In this document: in pieces, positions 7,540 through 17,025 of the stretch
How positions within the stretch are numbered: position 1 is the stretch's first letter
Layout of the letters: every line of letters begins with the position of its first letter
Assembly: GCA_018969845.1 (NCBI GenBank)
Contig: JAGWXP010000006.1
Location: 1-33,470 of the forward strand
DNA length: 33,470 nucleotides
Source of the DNA: Lysobacteraceae bacterium
GTDB taxonomy: Bacteria; Pseudomonadota; Gammaproteobacteria; Xanthomonadales; Rhodanobacteraceae
Direction: 5' to 3'
The notes under the pieces: generated by a model
Told to the model about the DNA's origin: nothing
Seen by the model: the letters and a program-made list of their open reading frames with translations, nothing else
Database searches by the model: none
Made by a program: the position numbers and the translations under genes

Positions 7540-7581
7540 CAGCGCGTTCCGCTCGACGAAAGGGCGCGTTGCGCCCTTTTT
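7540..7581 (+). terminator. Attenuator: competing antiterminator and intrinsic terminator upstream of thrS
   Basis: The terminator is aaagggcgc-gtt-gcgcccttt (7559-7579, reckoning the A/U-extended stem) in a five-T run. A competing stem pairs CAGCGCGUUC (7540-7549) with GGGCGCGUUG (7562-7571), 10 pairs including three G-U, which would consume the left terminator arm. A third pairing joins cgtcgagcg inside the leader ORF (7494-7502) with cgctcgacg (7550-7558) in the antiterminator loop. A ribosome at the UAA (7533) would cover the left antiterminator arm and favour termination. A ribosome stalled at the Thr codons would leave it free and cover the upstream segment. Confidence 0.6.
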
Positions 7582-7605
7582 GTTGCGCGATCAATTGTTG
7601 AATTG

Positions 7606-7726
7606 CGTCATTCGGGCAGGGATTGCCGGAATCCAGACTGCATGGATGCCAACGAGACGCTCGAGCAACCCGAGCTCTTGCCGTCCAGGGCTTCTGGGCT
7701 CCGGCATTGCTTGCCGGAGCGACGAG
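7606..7726. repeat. REP-like repeat, family A copy 1 (CGTCATTCSGGC type)
   Basis: It begins cgtcattcgggcagggattg and continues gccggaatccag; a second hairpin, ctccggcattgcttgccggag, lies at its right end. The same cgtcattccggc...gccggaat core occurs at 28915-28945 and 33138-33224. It fills the space between the thrS attenuator and the thrS ribosome-binding site. Confidence 0.7.
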
Positions 7727-7742
7727 CAACGAGGAATTCCCA

Positions 7743-9641
7743 ATGCTCAGCATCACCCTCCCCGACGGCAGCCAACGCCAATTCGATAACCCGGTTACGG
7801 TCGGCGACGTCGCCGCCGCCATCGGCGCAGGATTGGCCAAGGCCGCGCTCGCCGGCAAGGTCGACGGCAAGCTGGTCGATACCAGCTTCAAGATTGACCA
7901 CGACGCCAGCATTTCGATCATTACCGAAAAATCCCCCGAGGCGCTGGACATTCTGCGCCACTCCACCGCGCACTTGCTCGCGCAGGCCACGCAGCGCCTA
8001 TTCCCGGATACACAGGTGACGATCGGCCCGGTCGTCGAAAACGGCTTTTACTACGACTTCGCGCGCAAGACGCCGTTCACGCCGGAAGACCTCGACAAGA
8101 TCGAGGCCGAAATGAAGAAAATTGTCGCCGAGTCGTTACCAGTGCAGCGTCGCGTGATGCCCAAGGACGAAGCGATCAAATTTTTCAAGGACAAGGGCGA
8201 GATTTACAAGGCGCAGATCATCGACGAGATCATTCCGCCCGGCGAGGAAATCTCGCTCTACGGGCAGGGCGAGTGGGTGGATCTGTGCCGCGGCCCCCAC
8301 GTGCCGAATACTAGCAAGCTGCGCGCATTCAAGCTGATGAAGGTGGCCGGTGCGTATTGGCGCGGCGATGCCAAGAACGAGATGCTCCAGCGCGTCTACG
8401 GCACCGCCTGGCTCAACGACAAGGATCTGAAAGCGTATTTGACCCAAATCGAAGAGGCCGAAAAACGCGACCATCGCAAGCTGGCCAGGCAGCTCGACTT
8501 GTTCCACTTGCAGGAAGAAGCGCCGGGCCTGATCTTCTGGCATCCGAAGGGTTGGTCGATCTGGCAGGTGGTGGAGCAGTACATGCGCCGCGTCTATCGC
8601 GAAACCGGCTATGGCGAGGTGCGCGCGCCGCAGGTGTTGGACGTATCGCTGTGGAAAAAATCCGGCCACTGGGACAACTACAAGGACAACATGTTCTTCA
8701 CCGAGTCGGAGAGGCGCACCTACGCGCTCAAACCGATGAACTGTCCGGGCCACGTGCAGATCTTCAACCACGGCCTGCACAGTTACCGCGACTTGCCGAT
8801 CCGTTACGGCGAATTCGGCGGCTGCCACCGCAACGAACCGTCCGGCGCGCTGCACGGCATCCTGCGCGTGCGCGGCTTCACCCAGGACGACGGTCATATT
8901 TTCTGCACCGAGGATCAGATCGAATCCGAAGTGACCGCCTTCCACGCGCAGGCAATGCAGGTCTATGCGGATTTCGGCTTTTCCGACGTGCAGCTCAAGA
9001 TCGCGCTGCGTCCGCAGCCGCGCCTGGGCGACGACGCCACCTGGGACAAGGCCGAGAACGCCCTGCGTTCGGCGCTGCGTGCAGCCGGCGTGCAGTGGCA
9101 GGAGCTGCCGGGCGAGGGCGCATTCTACGGCCCGAAGATCGAGTATCACCTGAAGGATGCGATCGGCCGCACCTGGCAACTCGGCACCATGCAGGTGGAT
9201 TTCATGATGCCGGAGCGCCTGGGTGCCGAATATGTGGACGAACATTCGCAGCGCCGCCATCCGGTGATGCTGCATAGGGCCATCGTGGGTTCCATGGAGC
9301 GCTTCATCGGGATATTGATCGAACATCATGCCGGCAATTTCCCGGCTTGGCTGGCGCCGGTGCAGGCGGTGGTGATGAACATCACGGATGCGCAAGCCGA
9401 TTACGTTGCGCAGGTCGTTGCCGATCTGCAAAAACAGGGTTTGCGCGTCGAGGCGGACACGCGCAACGAGAAGATCGGCTACAAGATCCGTGAACACACG
9501 CTGCAGAAGGTGCCGTATCTGCTGGTGATTGGCGAGCGCGAGAAGGAGCAGGGACTCATCGCCGTGCGCACGCGCGCGGGCGAGGACCTGGGGCAGATGC
9601 CGCTGGCCAAATTCCTGGAGCGTCTGTACGCGGAGAAATAA
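7743..9641 (+). CDS. thrS: Threonyl-tRNA synthetase
   Basis: This class II synthetase of 632 aa (E. coli 642) charges tRNA-Thr in the cytoplasm. Domains in order are an N-terminal TGS domain (about 1-60), the editing domain with its HSTAH motif at residues 73-77, the catalytic core, and an anticodon-binding domain (about 530-632). The core carries the zinc-site MNCPGHV, the HRNEPSG loop, and motif 3 around [21 protein letters not shown] 7743 follows an aggaa Shine-Dalgarno and begins with the expected TGS sequence. The ORF-track start at 7623 would translate a REP element. It heads the thrS-infC-rpmI-rplT-pheST-ihfA cluster and appears to be controlled by the upstream Thr-codon attenuator. 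Confidence 0.97.
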   Translation: MLSITLPDGSQRQFDNPVTVGDVAAAIGAGLAKAALAGKVDGKLVDTSFKIDHDASISIITEKSPEALDILRHSTAHLLAQATQRLFPDTQVTIGPVVENGFYYDFARKTPFTPEDLDKIEAEMKKIVAESLPVQRRVMPKDEAIKFFKDKGEIYKAQIIDEIIPPGEEISLYGQGEWVDLCRGPHVPNTSKLRAFKLMKVAGAYWRGDAKNEMLQRVYGTAWLNDKDLKAYLTQIEEAEKRDHRKLARQLDLFHLQEEAPGLIFWHPKGWSIWQVVEQYMRRVYRETGYGEVRAPQVLDVSLWKKSGHWDNYKDNMFFTESERRTYALKPMNCPGHVQIFNHGLHSYRDLPIRYGEFGGCHRNEPSGALHGILRVRGFTQDDGHIFCTEDQIESEVTAFHAQAMQVYADFGFSDVQLKIALRPQPRLGDDATWDKAENALRSALRAAGVQWQELPGEGAFYGPKIEYHLKDAIGRTWQLGTMQVDFMMPERLGAEYVDEHSQRRHPVMLHRAIVGSMERFIGILIEHHAGNFPAWLAPVQAVVMNITDAQADYVAQVVADLQKQGLRVEADTRNEKIGYKIREHTLQKVPYLLVIGEREKEQGLIAVRTRAGEDLGQMPLAKFLERLYAEK

Positions 9642-9645
9642 CCCG

Positions 9646-9690
9646 CAAACCCTTGTCGGCGCACGGATTCCTTGCGCCGCCTGGGGTTTG
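9646..9690 (+). promoter_or_regulatory. Hairpin between thrS and infC
   Basis: Outer arms caaaccc/gggtttg and inner arms ggcgca/tgcgcc, separated by a 5-by-5 internal loop, can fold right after the thrS stop. No T run follows, so it is more likely a processing or stability element than an intrinsic terminator. It overlaps the -35 region of the infC promoter candidate. Confidence 0.4.
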
Positions 9691-9700
9691 CCTATAAAAT
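9672..9700 (+). promoter_or_regulatory. Internal promoter candidate for infC operon
   Basis: TTGCGC (9672-9677), 17 bp and TAAAAT (9695-9700, within TATAAAAT) suggest a sigma70 promoter in the thrS-infC gap. It would allow infC-rpmI-rplT to be made independently of thrS, as E. coli does with promoters near or inside thrS. Confidence 0.45.
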
Positions 9701-9786
9701 TCGCAGCCCCGTTTCACCTGCTCATGGCCCCCGCCTGAATGCCTTGCGCAGATCGTTGATTTCGCAGGCTTTGTGGAGGTTGCACT

Positions 9787-10305
9787 ATCAGCACCGAAAA
9801 GACCAACCGCAAGAACACGGAGATTCGTGTTCCGCGGGTACGCGTGATTGGCGCCGAAGGGGAACAGGTCGGCATCTTGTCGCGCGACGAAGCGCTCAAC
9901 ATGGCCCAGGACGCCGGGCTCGACCTGGTCGAAATCCAGCCGAACGGCGATCCACCGGTCTGCCGCATCATGGACTTCGGCAAGTTCAAGTTCGAAATGC
10001 AGAAAAAGGCGCATGCGGCCAAGCGCAAGACCAAGCAGGTCGAGATCAAGGAACTGAAGTTCCGGCCATCGACCGAGGACGGCGACTACAACGTCAAGCT
10101 GCGCAACCTGCGGCGCTTCCTCGATGAGGGCGACAAGGTCAAGATCGTGGTGCGCTTCAAGGGCCGCGAGATGGCGCACACGGAGCTGGGCGAGCAGATG
10201 GTCAAGCGCATCCAGGCCGATATCCGGGAGGAGTCGGTGATCGAAAGTTTTCCGCGCTTCGAAGGCCGCCAGATGGTGATGATGGTGGCGCCGAAACGCA
10301 AGTAG
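9787..10305 (+). CDS. infC: Translation initiation factor IF-3, ATC start codon
   Basis: IF-3 (172 aa) binds the 30S subunit, keeps subunits apart and rejects non-canonical start codons. The N-domain carries IRVPRVRVIGAEGEQVGILS, the linker is rich in Lys, and the C-domain ends MVMMVAPKRK. The ORF track starts at GTG 9844, but that removes the conserved IRVPRVRVIG stretch. The frame is open to ATC 9787, which lies 7 nt after a perfect ggagg (9775-9779) and yields (M)STEKTNRKNTEIRVP as in relatives. A non-AUG start fits the known autoregulation of IF-3, where E. coli uses AUU. Confidence in the gene is very high; in the exact start, high. Confidence 0.95.
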   Translation: MSTEKTNRKNTEIRVPRVRVIGAEGEQVGILSRDEALNMAQDAGLDLVEIQPNGDPPVCRIMDFGKFKFEMQKKAHAAKRKTKQVEIKELKFRPSTEDGDYNVKLRNLRRFLDEGDKVKIVVRFKGREMAHTELGEQMVKRIQADIREESVIESFPRFEGRQMVMMVAPKRK

Positions 10306-10313
10306 TCTGGATA

Positions 10314-10399
10314 TCGGCCGTCCGTGGCCGAATCCAAATGCGGCGAGCAAAAAGCGTGGGTTTTGCTCGCCTTCGTTCCACCGGCAAGCCGGTGGAACG
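10314..10399 (+). promoter_or_regulatory. Three-hairpin leader in the infC-rpmI gap (possible L20 control site)
   Basis: Three consecutive stems occupy the first part of the unusually long 236-nt infC-rpmI gap. They are tcggcc/ggccga at 10314-10331; an 11-bp perfect stem ggcgagcaaaa/ttttgctcgcc at 10342-10371; and a 12-bp perfect stem cgttccaccggc/gccggtggaacg with a 2-nt centre at 10374-10399. In E. coli, L20 represses rpmI-rplT translation by binding RNA structures in this same gap. The sequence here was not matched to that site, so the function is inferred from position and structure. The rest of the gap, 10400-10530, shows weaker pairing only. Confidence 0.5.
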
Positions 10400-10541
10400 T
10401 TGGTCTCTGCGGGGCCAATCGCCCACGAATGGAACGCATCCGGTCACCCGGAAGCACACAAGCTGAGTTCGAGCAGGATGGAAAGCGCGGTGTGAGCCGC
10501 CGCTCGAGCAAGTAATCAAATCAAACGAAAGGAGTTGGGTC

Positions 10542-10739
10542 ATGCCCAAGATCAAGACCAACCGGGCCGCTGCCAAGCGGTTCCGCAAGACGGCGTCCGG
10601 CAAATTCAAGGCCGGCCATGCCTTCAAGAGCCACATCCTCACCAAGAAGGCGACCAAGCGCAAGCGCAACCTTCGCGGTACCAACATCGTGCGCAAGGAA
10701 GACTCCGGTCGCATTGCGCGCATGCTGCCCTACGCCTGA
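10542..10739 (+). CDS. rpmI: 50S ribosomal protein L35
   Basis: This basic protein of 65 aa with [20 protein letters not shown] at the N-terminus and [16 protein letters not shown] in the middle is unmistakably bL35, a small protein of the large subunit. An aggag Shine-Dalgarno lies 7-8 nt before the ATG. rplT follows after 12 nt, so the two are surely co-translated. The 236-nt untranslated region upstream is the natural place for control of the pair by L20. Confidence 0.97.
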   Translation: MPKIKTNRAAAKRFRKTASGKFKAGHAFKSHILTKKATKRKRNLRGTNIVRKEDSGRIARMLPYA

Positions 10740-10751
10740 GGAGACACGACC

Positions 10752-11111
10752 ATGGCACGAGTAAAACGTGGCGTCGTCGCACGTCGCCGGCACAAGAAAA
10801 TCATTTCCCGCGCGAAGGGCTATTACAACGCCCGGCGCAAGGTCTTCCGCGTCGCCAAGCAGGCGGTGATCAAGGCGCAACAGTACGCCTATATCGGACG
10901 CAAGCAGAAGAAGCGCCAGTTCCGCGCCCTCTGGATCGTGCGCATCAACGCCGGTGCGCGCCAGTTCGGCCTGTCCTACAGTCGCCTGATGAACGGTCTG
11001 AAGAAAGCCGGCATCACGGTCGACCGCAAGGTGCTCGCCGACATCGCCGTGCACGACATCAAGGCGTTTGGCGCGCTCGCGGACAAAGCGAAAGCCGGTC
11101 TTTCGGCGTAA
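10752..11111 (+). CDS. rplT: 50S ribosomal protein L20
   Basis: This 119-aa protein is bL20, which binds 23S rRNA early in large-subunit assembly and represses its own operon in several bacteria. The N-terminal basic extension, [20 protein letters not shown], is followed by the globular part ([35 protein letters not shown]). The ATG has a gagga ribosome-binding site. It lies 12 nt after rpmI and 113 nt before pheS. Confidence 0.97.
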   Translation: MARVKRGVVARRRHKKIISRAKGYYNARRKVFRVAKQAVIKAQQYAYIGRKQKKRQFRALWIVRINAGARQFGLSYSRLMNGLKKAGITVDRKVLADIAVHDIKAFGALADKAKAGLSA

Positions 11112-11126
11112 TCGAAGCAGAACAGC

Positions 11127-12220
<1,094 letters not shown>

Positions 12221-12229
12221 GGGCCGGCG

Positions 12230-14605
12230 ATGAAATTTCCCGAGAGTTGGTTGCGCGAATTCGTCGACCCGCCCGTCGACCGCGATGAATTGTGCCGGCG
12301 CCTGACCATGGCCGGTCTGGAAGTGGAGGTCGTCGACGCACTTGGCGCGGGTCTGGATGGCGTCGTGGTCGGCGAGATCGTCGATTGCGCGTCGCACCCG
12401 AATGCTGACAAGTTGCGTGTATGCCAGGTCTCAATCGGCAAGGACGCCCCGTTGCAGATCGTCTGCGGCGCCCCGAACGCGCGTGCGGGGCTGAAGGCAC
12501 CGCTGGCTACGATCGGCGCGCAATTGCCGAACGGCATCGAAATCAAGAAGGCCGCGTTGCGCGGAGTCGAGTCGAACGGCATGCTGTGCTCGGCGCAAGA
12601 GCTTGCGCTGGATGCCGACGCATCCGGTCTGCTCGAATTGCCGGCCGACGCGCCAGTCGGCAAGCGTCTTGCGGAATACTTGGCGCTGCCCGACGCGCGC
12701 ATAGAATTGAAGCTCACGCCGAACCGGCCTGATTGCCTGGGCTTGCGCGGGCTCGCGCATGATGTTGCCGCGCTGTTCGATGTGGCCGTGAACGAAGCAT
12801 CCGCCACCCCCGTTGCTGCGGTCTCCGCCGCCAGCCGTGAGGTGCATTTGGATGCTGGTGCGGAGTGTCCACGCTACGTCGGCCGCGTGATCGAAGGCGT
12901 GCAGGCCGCAGCCAAGTCGCCACTGTGGCTGGCCGAGCGGCTGCGCCGCAGCGGCATCCGGCCGATCAGCGCGATCGTGGATGTCACCCAATACGTGATG
13001 CTGGAACTCGGTCAGCCGATGCACGCTTACGACATGGCGGCGCTCGACGGTGCGATCCAGGTGCGTCGCGCGCGTGCGGACGAAACAGTGAAATTGCTCG
13101 ACGGCAACGAGCACACGCTGGCGCCGGATTTTCTCGTCATCGCCGATGGCAAGAACGCAGTCGGACTCGCCGGCATCATGGGCGGATTCGATTCGCGCGT
13201 CGTCGATGCCACCCGCGACATCTTCCTCGAAGCCGCACATTTTGCTCCGGCCGCGATCATGGGCCGCGCGCGCAAACTCGGTCTGCACACCGACGCCTCG
13301 CACCGCTTCGAGCGCGGCGTCGATTCCGAGCTGCCGCGGCTGGCGATGGAACGCGCCACGCGCTTGATCCTCGACATCTGCGGCGGCAAGCCGGGGCCGG
13401 TCGTCGAAACGACGCTTGCCGATGCTTTGCCCAAGGCGGTCCCGTTGAAGCTGCGCCGCGCGCGACTGGCGCGCGTGCTCGGCATCGACATCGCCGATGC
13501 GGAGGTCGAACGCATCCTCGGCAAACTCGACATGCGCGTGGAAAAGACCGCCGAGGGTTGGCGCGTAACGCCACCGTCGCGGCGCTTCGACATCGCGATC
13601 GAGGAAGACCTGATCGAGGAGATCGCACGCATCCATGGCTACGACCGGGTGCCCAGGCACGCGCCGGGCGGCGAATTGCATCTGCATCTGCCCTCGGAAG
13701 CCGAACTCTCGCCCGCACGCCTGCGCGCACAGCTCGCGGCGCGTGGTTACCGCGAGGCGATATGTATGAGCTTCGTCGCCCGCGATCTGCTCGAACGCTG
13801 GTCGCTGGACGGCGGATCGGTGGCGCTGGCCAATCCACTGAGCACGGATCTGGCCGTGATGCGCACTTCGCTCCTGCCGGGACTGGTCGAGGCGCTGAAA
13901 TATAACCGCAACCGTCAGCAAGAGCGGGTGCGCCTGTTCGAAACCGGCCTCGTTTTCCGTACCGACAGCGAATTGAAACAGATCCCGCGACTGGCCGCTG
14001 TCGCGTGCGGCCGCGCCGCGCCCGAAGGTTGGGCCACGGCCAAGCGCGACGTGGATTTCTTCGACCTCAAAGCCGACCTCGAAACGCTCGTCGCGCTGGC
14101 GGGCGGCGACCGCAAGTCGATGTTCGAGTCCGCGTCGGAGCCGTGGCTGCATCCCGGCCGCAGCGCGTGGGCTCTGATCGATGGGAAACTGGCAGCCATC
14201 GTCGGCATGTTGCATCCGCGCTTGCTCAAGACCTTGGATCTGGACTGCGACGTTTACGTGTTTGAAGCGGATTTGGCCGTGCTTACGGCCGGCAAGGTAC
14301 CCCGCAGCAAGCCAATTTCGGTATTTCCCATGTTGCGCCGCGACATCGCGGTGGTCGTTCCCGAGGCCATCGATTACGCAGCGATCGAATCCTGCGTGCG
14401 CGAAGCAGTTGGCCAACATCTGACGGAAGTCATTGTTTTTGACCGATACTCCGGCCAGAATCTCGGTTCAGGAACAAAAAGTCTCGCTATAGGCTTGATT
14501 TTGCAGGACGATTCACGCACTCTTACGGTCGAAGATGCGGATCGCTGCGTGGCACAGGCGGTTGCGGTGCTGGAAAGCCAGTGCCAGGCAAAGCTAAGGG
14601 GGTAG
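12230..14605 (+). CDS. pheT: Phenylalanyl-tRNA synthetase beta subunit
   Basis: This 791-aa subunit (E. coli 795) binds tRNA-Phe and edits mischarged Tyr. It begins [20 protein letters not shown]. An EMAP/OB-like tRNA-binding domain follows at about 40-150 ([15 protein letters not shown]), then the B3/B4 editing region (LMLE-type [14 protein letters not shown]), the B5 domain (about 395-475), the core-like region and a C-terminal FDX-ACB anticodon-binding domain (about 698-790, [16 protein letters not shown]). ATG 12230 has a gagg Shine-Dalgarno. ihfA begins one base after its stop. Confidence 0.97.
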   Translation: MKFPESWLREFVDPPVDRDELCRRLTMAGLEVEVVDALGAGLDGVVVGEIVDCASHPNADKLRVCQVSIGKDAPLQIVCGAPNARAGLKAPLATIGAQLPNGIEIKKAALRGVESNGMLCSAQELALDADASGLLELPADAPVGKRLAEYLALPDARIELKLTPNRPDCLGLRGLAHDVAALFDVAVNEASATPVAAVSAASREVHLDAGAECPRYVGRVIEGVQAAAKSPLWLAERLRRSGIRPISAIVDVTQYVMLELGQPMHAYDMAALDGAIQVRRARADETVKLLDGNEHTLAPDFLVIADGKNAVGLAGIMGGFDSRVVDATRDIFLEAAHFAPAAIMGRARKLGLHTDASHRFERGVDSELPRLAMERATRLILDICGGKPGPVVETTLADALPKAVPLKLRRARLARVLGIDIADAEVERILGKLDMRVEKTAEGWRVTPPSRRFDIAIEEDLIEEIARIHGYDRVPRHAPGGELHLHLPSEAELSPARLRAQLAARGYREAICMSFVARDLLERWSLDGGSVALANPLSTDLAVMRTSLLPGLVEALKYNRNRQQERVRLFETGLVFRTDSELKQIPRLAAVACGRAAPEGWATAKRDVDFFDLKADLETLVALAGGDRKSMFESASEPWLHPGRSAWALIDGKLAAIVGMLHPRLLKTLDLDCDVYVFEADLAVLTAGKVPRSKPISVFPMLRRDIAVVVPEAIDYAAIESCVREAVGQHLTEVIVFDRYSGQNLGSGTKSLAIGLILQDDSRTLTVEDADRCVAQAVAVLESQCQAKLRG

Positions 14606-14606
14606 C

Positions 14607-14909
14607 ATGGCGTTGACCAAGGCGGAGATGGCCGAACGGTTGTTTACCGAAGTCGGCCTTAACAAGCGCGAAGCCAAGGAATTCGTCGATGCCTTCTTCG
14701 ATGCCATTCGCGATGCGCTTGAAAAAGGGGAGCAGGTGAAGTTGTCGGGATTCGGCAATTTCGACCTGCGTCAGAAAAACCAGCGTCCGGGGCGAAACCC
14801 CAAGACGGGCGAAGAAATTCCGATTTCCGCCCGCCGCGTGGTCACGTTTCGCCCAGGTCACAAGCTGAAAATCCGGGTTGAATCCTATGCTGGATCAGGG
14901 CAGCAATAG
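14607..14909 (+). CDS. ihfA: Integration host factor alpha subunit
   Basis: This DNA-bending protein of 100 aa forms a heterodimer with IhfB and acts in recombination, replication and transcription. It has the HU/IHF fold: [20 protein letters not shown] at the N-terminus, [12 protein letters not shown], and the minor-groove arm [14 protein letters not shown] with its intercalating proline. The gene lies one base downstream of pheT, as in E. coli and many relatives, and depends on that transcript. Its 3' end overlaps the MerR-type gene by 23 nt. Confidence 0.96.
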   Translation: MALTKAEMAERLFTEVGLNKREAKEFVDAFFDAIRDALEKGEQVKLSGFGNFDLRQKNQRPGRNPKTGEEIPISARRVVTFRPGHKLKIRVESYAGSGQQ

Positions 14910-15243
14910 CGAATTGCCGGTAATCCCGGCGAAACGTTATTTCACCATCGGCGAAGTCAGCGAATTGTGCGGCGTCAAGCCGCACGTGTTGCGCTATTGG
15001 GAGCAGGAATTTCCCAACCTCAAGCCGGTCAAGCGCCGCGGCAACCGCCGCTATTACCAGCGCCACGACGTGCTGATGATCCGCCAGATCCGCTCGCTGC
15101 TCTACGATCAGGGCTTCACCATCACCGGCGCGCGCGCGCGTCTGGAGGGCCATCAGGCTCGGATGGAAGTGAGCATTTCCAACCAGATCGTGCGTCAGGT
15201 GCGATTGGAACTGGAAGAAGTACTGCAAATCCTGAAGCGCTAG
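14887..15243 (+). CDS. MerR-family transcriptional regulator
   Basis: The 118-aa protein has a MerR winged helix near the N-terminus ([25 protein letters not shown], then [20 protein letters not shown]) and a C-terminal helix, likely a dimerising coiled coil. There are no effector-domain cysteines, so it is not a metal-sensing MerR. A gene of this kind directly after ihfA is common in Xanthomonadales and pseudomonads; its targets are unknown to me. ATG 14887 is the likely start, overlapping ihfA by 23 nt and implying coupling. The ORF-track TTG at 14878 adds three residues. Confidence 0.88.
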   Translation: MLDQGSNSELPVIPAKRYFTIGEVSELCGVKPHVLRYWEQEFPNLKPVKRRGNRRYYQRHDVLMIRQIRSLLYDQGFTITGARARLEGHQARMEVSISNQIVRQVRLELEEVLQILKR

Positions 15244-15280
15244 ACGGGCGCCTCTGTTAGAATCTTTCTTGTTGAAAAAT

Positions 15281-15333
15281 GCAGGCAGGATGCCTGCTTC
15301 GTGATTTTCGCGATCAGGGACGATTGCAAAAAT
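15281..15333 (+). repeat. Two-hairpin GGA-loop element, copy A
   Basis: Hairpin 1, gcaggca-gga-tgcctgc (15281-15297), is followed by a 5-nt linker. A 31-nt segment comes next (15303-15333); it starts gattttcgcgatcagggacg, ends attgcaaaaat, and folds as gcgatc/gattgc around an agggac loop. The same layout is on the minus strand at 17026-17079. Both copies sit just after the stop codon of a gene, here the MerR regulator. Hairpin 1 may also end that transcript. The tRNA-Pro gene starts 6 nt later. Confidence 0.65.
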
Positions 15334-15338
15334 ACAGT

Positions 15339-15415
15339 CGGGGCGTAGCGCAGCCTGGTAGCGCATCTGCCTGGGGGGCAGGGGGTCGTGGGTTCGAATC
15401 CCGCCGCCCCGACCA
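15339..15415 (+). tRNA. tRNA-Pro (anticodon GGG)
   Basis: A 77-nt cloverleaf is visible. The acceptor stem CGGGGCG pairs with CGCCCCG and is followed by an encoded ACCA end. The D-arm is TAGCGCAGCCTGGTAGCGCA. The anticodon stem TCTGC/GCAGG encloses the loop CTGGGGG, giving anticodon GGG at positions 34-36. The T-arm has GGTTCGAATCC. The layout closely matches E. coli proline tRNA with GGG. It reads CCC and CCU proline codons. Confidence 0.95.
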
Positions 15416-15472
15416 ATTTTCTTCGCAATCGCGGCGCCGCCCTCGGCGCCGTTCGCGTTTTCGAGGTGGTCG

Positions 15473-16426
15473 ATGTCAACCGAGCTTCGCGCCCTCTATC
15501 CTGCAATCGAGCCCTTCGACTGTGGCATGTTGCGCGTGTCGGACAGGCATACGCTGTATTACGAGCAATGCGGCAATCCGCGCGGCAAGCCGGCGCTGTT
15601 CGTGCACGGCGGGCCGGGTGCGGGCTGCAACGCCAACAGTCGGCGTTTTTTCGATCCCGCGCATTACCGCATCGTCCTGTTCGACCAGCGCGGCAGCGGA
15701 CGCTCCTCGCCGCACGCGGAACTCGCCGAGAACACGACCTGGGATCTGGTCGCCGACATGGAGCGCTTGCGCGAGCACCTGCGCATCGAACGCTGGCAGG
15801 TGTTCGGCGGTTCGTGGGGCTCGACGCTTGCGCTCGCCTACGCGCAAACGCATCCTGTGCGCGTGACCGAACTTGTGCTACGCGGCATTTTTCTGTTGCG
15901 CCGCTGGGAACTGGAATGGTTCTATCAGAAAGGTTGCGACGCGATCTATCCGGATGCATGGGAAGCGTATCTGGCGCATATCCCGCCGGGAGAGCGCGGT
16001 GATCTGATCGGCGCCTACTATCGCCGCCTGACCGGCCCCGACGCGGCGGTACGCATGGCCGCGGCGAAGGTCTGGTCGACCTGGGAAGGCGCGACCAGCT
16101 ATCTGTATCAGAATCCGGATTACATCGCCTCCACCGGCGCGGACGAATTCGCGCTTGCCTTCGCGCGCATCGAATGCCATTACTTCTTCAATGGCGGGTT
16201 TTTCGAATGCGACGACCAGCTTTTGCGTGATGCACACAAGTTGAAAAACATTCCCGCCGTGATCGTACAAGGCCGCTACGACGTGGTCTGTCCGTTGCGC
16301 AGCGCCTGGGATCTGCACCGCGTCTGGCCGGAAGCGGATCTGCGCATCGTCGCCGACGCAGGCCATTCGGCGTTCGAGCCGGGCAATACGCACGAATTGA
16401 TCGAGGCCACGGACAGGTTTCGCTGA
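15473..16426 (+). CDS. pip: Proline iminopeptidase
   Basis: This alpha/beta-hydrolase of peptidase family S33 (317 aa) removes N-terminal proline from peptides, usually in the cytoplasm. The oxyanion motif HGGPG is at about residues 45-49. The nucleophile elbow is GGSWGS with Ser114. The acid is probably the Asp in GRYDVVCP (about 270), and the His is in AGHSAFEP (about 298). Length and the opening [13 protein letters not shown] match the family. It begins 57 nt after tRNA-Pro, so it may share that promoter. A strong terminator follows its stop. Confidence 0.93.
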   Translation: MSTELRALYPAIEPFDCGMLRVSDRHTLYYEQCGNPRGKPALFVHGGPGAGCNANSRRFFDPAHYRIVLFDQRGSGRSSPHAELAENTTWDLVADMERLREHLRIERWQVFGGSWGSTLALAYAQTHPVRVTELVLRGIFLLRRWELEWFYQKGCDAIYPDAWEAYLAHIPPGERGDLIGAYYRRLTGPDAAVRMAAAKVWSTWEGATSYLYQNPDYIASTGADEFALAFARIECHYFFNGGFFECDDQLLRDAHKLKNIPAVIVQGRYDVVCPLRSAWDLHRVWPEADLRIVADAGHSAFEPGNTHELIEATDRFR

Positions 16427-16430
16427 GCAA

Positions 16431-16458
16431 AAAAAACCCGGCCTTGCGGCCGGGTTTT
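16431..16458. terminator. Bidirectional intrinsic terminator between pip and the psiF-like gene
   Basis: The stem cccggcc-ttgc-ggccggg is flanked by an A run on the left and tttt on the right, so it ends transcripts in both directions. On the minus strand it is followed by eight Ts. It sits between convergent genes. Confidence 0.9.
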
Positions 16459-16486
16459 GTGTCAGCAATGTTGAAGCTAAAAATCT

Positions 16487-16870
16487 TCAGTGCGCTGCGG
16501 CTGCTGGCGCTGCATCGCCCTTCAGGCAGGTGCTCATGAAGGTCTTGCGCGCGGCGCCCTTCAGGGCCTTGGTCTTGGCTTCGGCGTTGCAGTTTTTCAT
16601 CTTCGTCTGCTGGGTTTCCTTGGCGGTCGCTGCCGGAGCCGCGGCGGCGGGTTTGGCGGCTGCGGGCGCGGCGGCTTCGCCGCCCTTCAGGCACGTGCTC
16701 ATGAACGATTTGTATTCGGCGCCCTTCAGGCCCTTGGCGTGAGCATCCTTGGAGCAAGTGCTCATCTTGCTCTGCTGCGCGGTCATGGGCTTGGCGGGCG
16801 TGCCGGCGGCAAACGCGCTGCCGACGGTGGCGGCGAGAACGAAAGCGAGCGAGCTAACGGCGAACTTCAT
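16487..16870 (-). CDS. PsiF-repeat protein, exported
   Basis: The 127-aa protein has a clear signal peptide (MKFAVSSLAFVLAATVGSAFA). It carries two PsiF repeats of about 32 residues, each with two Cys and the pattern MsxCxxxA...LKGaexKxFMSTCLKG. A low-complexity Ala/Pro/Lys linker joins them. PsiF is known in E. coli as a phosphate-starvation-induced protein of unknown function; here phosphate control is not shown, as I did not identify a Pho box. ATG 16870 has an aggag Shine-Dalgarno; the longer ORF-track start has none. Four cysteines suggest disulfides in the periplasm. Confidence 0.85.
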   Translation of the reverse strand: MKFAVSSLAFVLAATVGSAFAAGTPAKPMTAQQSKMSTCSKDAHAKGLKGAEYKSFMSTCLKGGEAAAPAAAKPAAAAPAATAKETQQTKMKNCNAEAKTKALKGAARKTFMSTCLKGDAAPAAAAH

Positions 16871-17025
16871 TGCGATCTCCTGGTGGTGGTGGCGGTGCTG
16901 CCGCCGGAGTCTACGCCGGCACCATTGCCGCACGTAGCTGCAGCGCACAATGATGCCAGCGCGCTGAATCGCGTCTGTAGGAAAGCGCCGACGCGTGTTG
17001 TCCGTTCAGCGCCGATTTTGCCGGG

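Noticed and set aside
9724-9759. Two tiny upstream ORFs before infC (4 and 6 codons)
   Set aside because: No Shine-Dalgarno or codon pattern suggests regulation; probably chance.
12431-14419. 662-codon minus-strand ORF opposite pheT
   Set aside because: Antisense shadow of a conserved synthetase gene.
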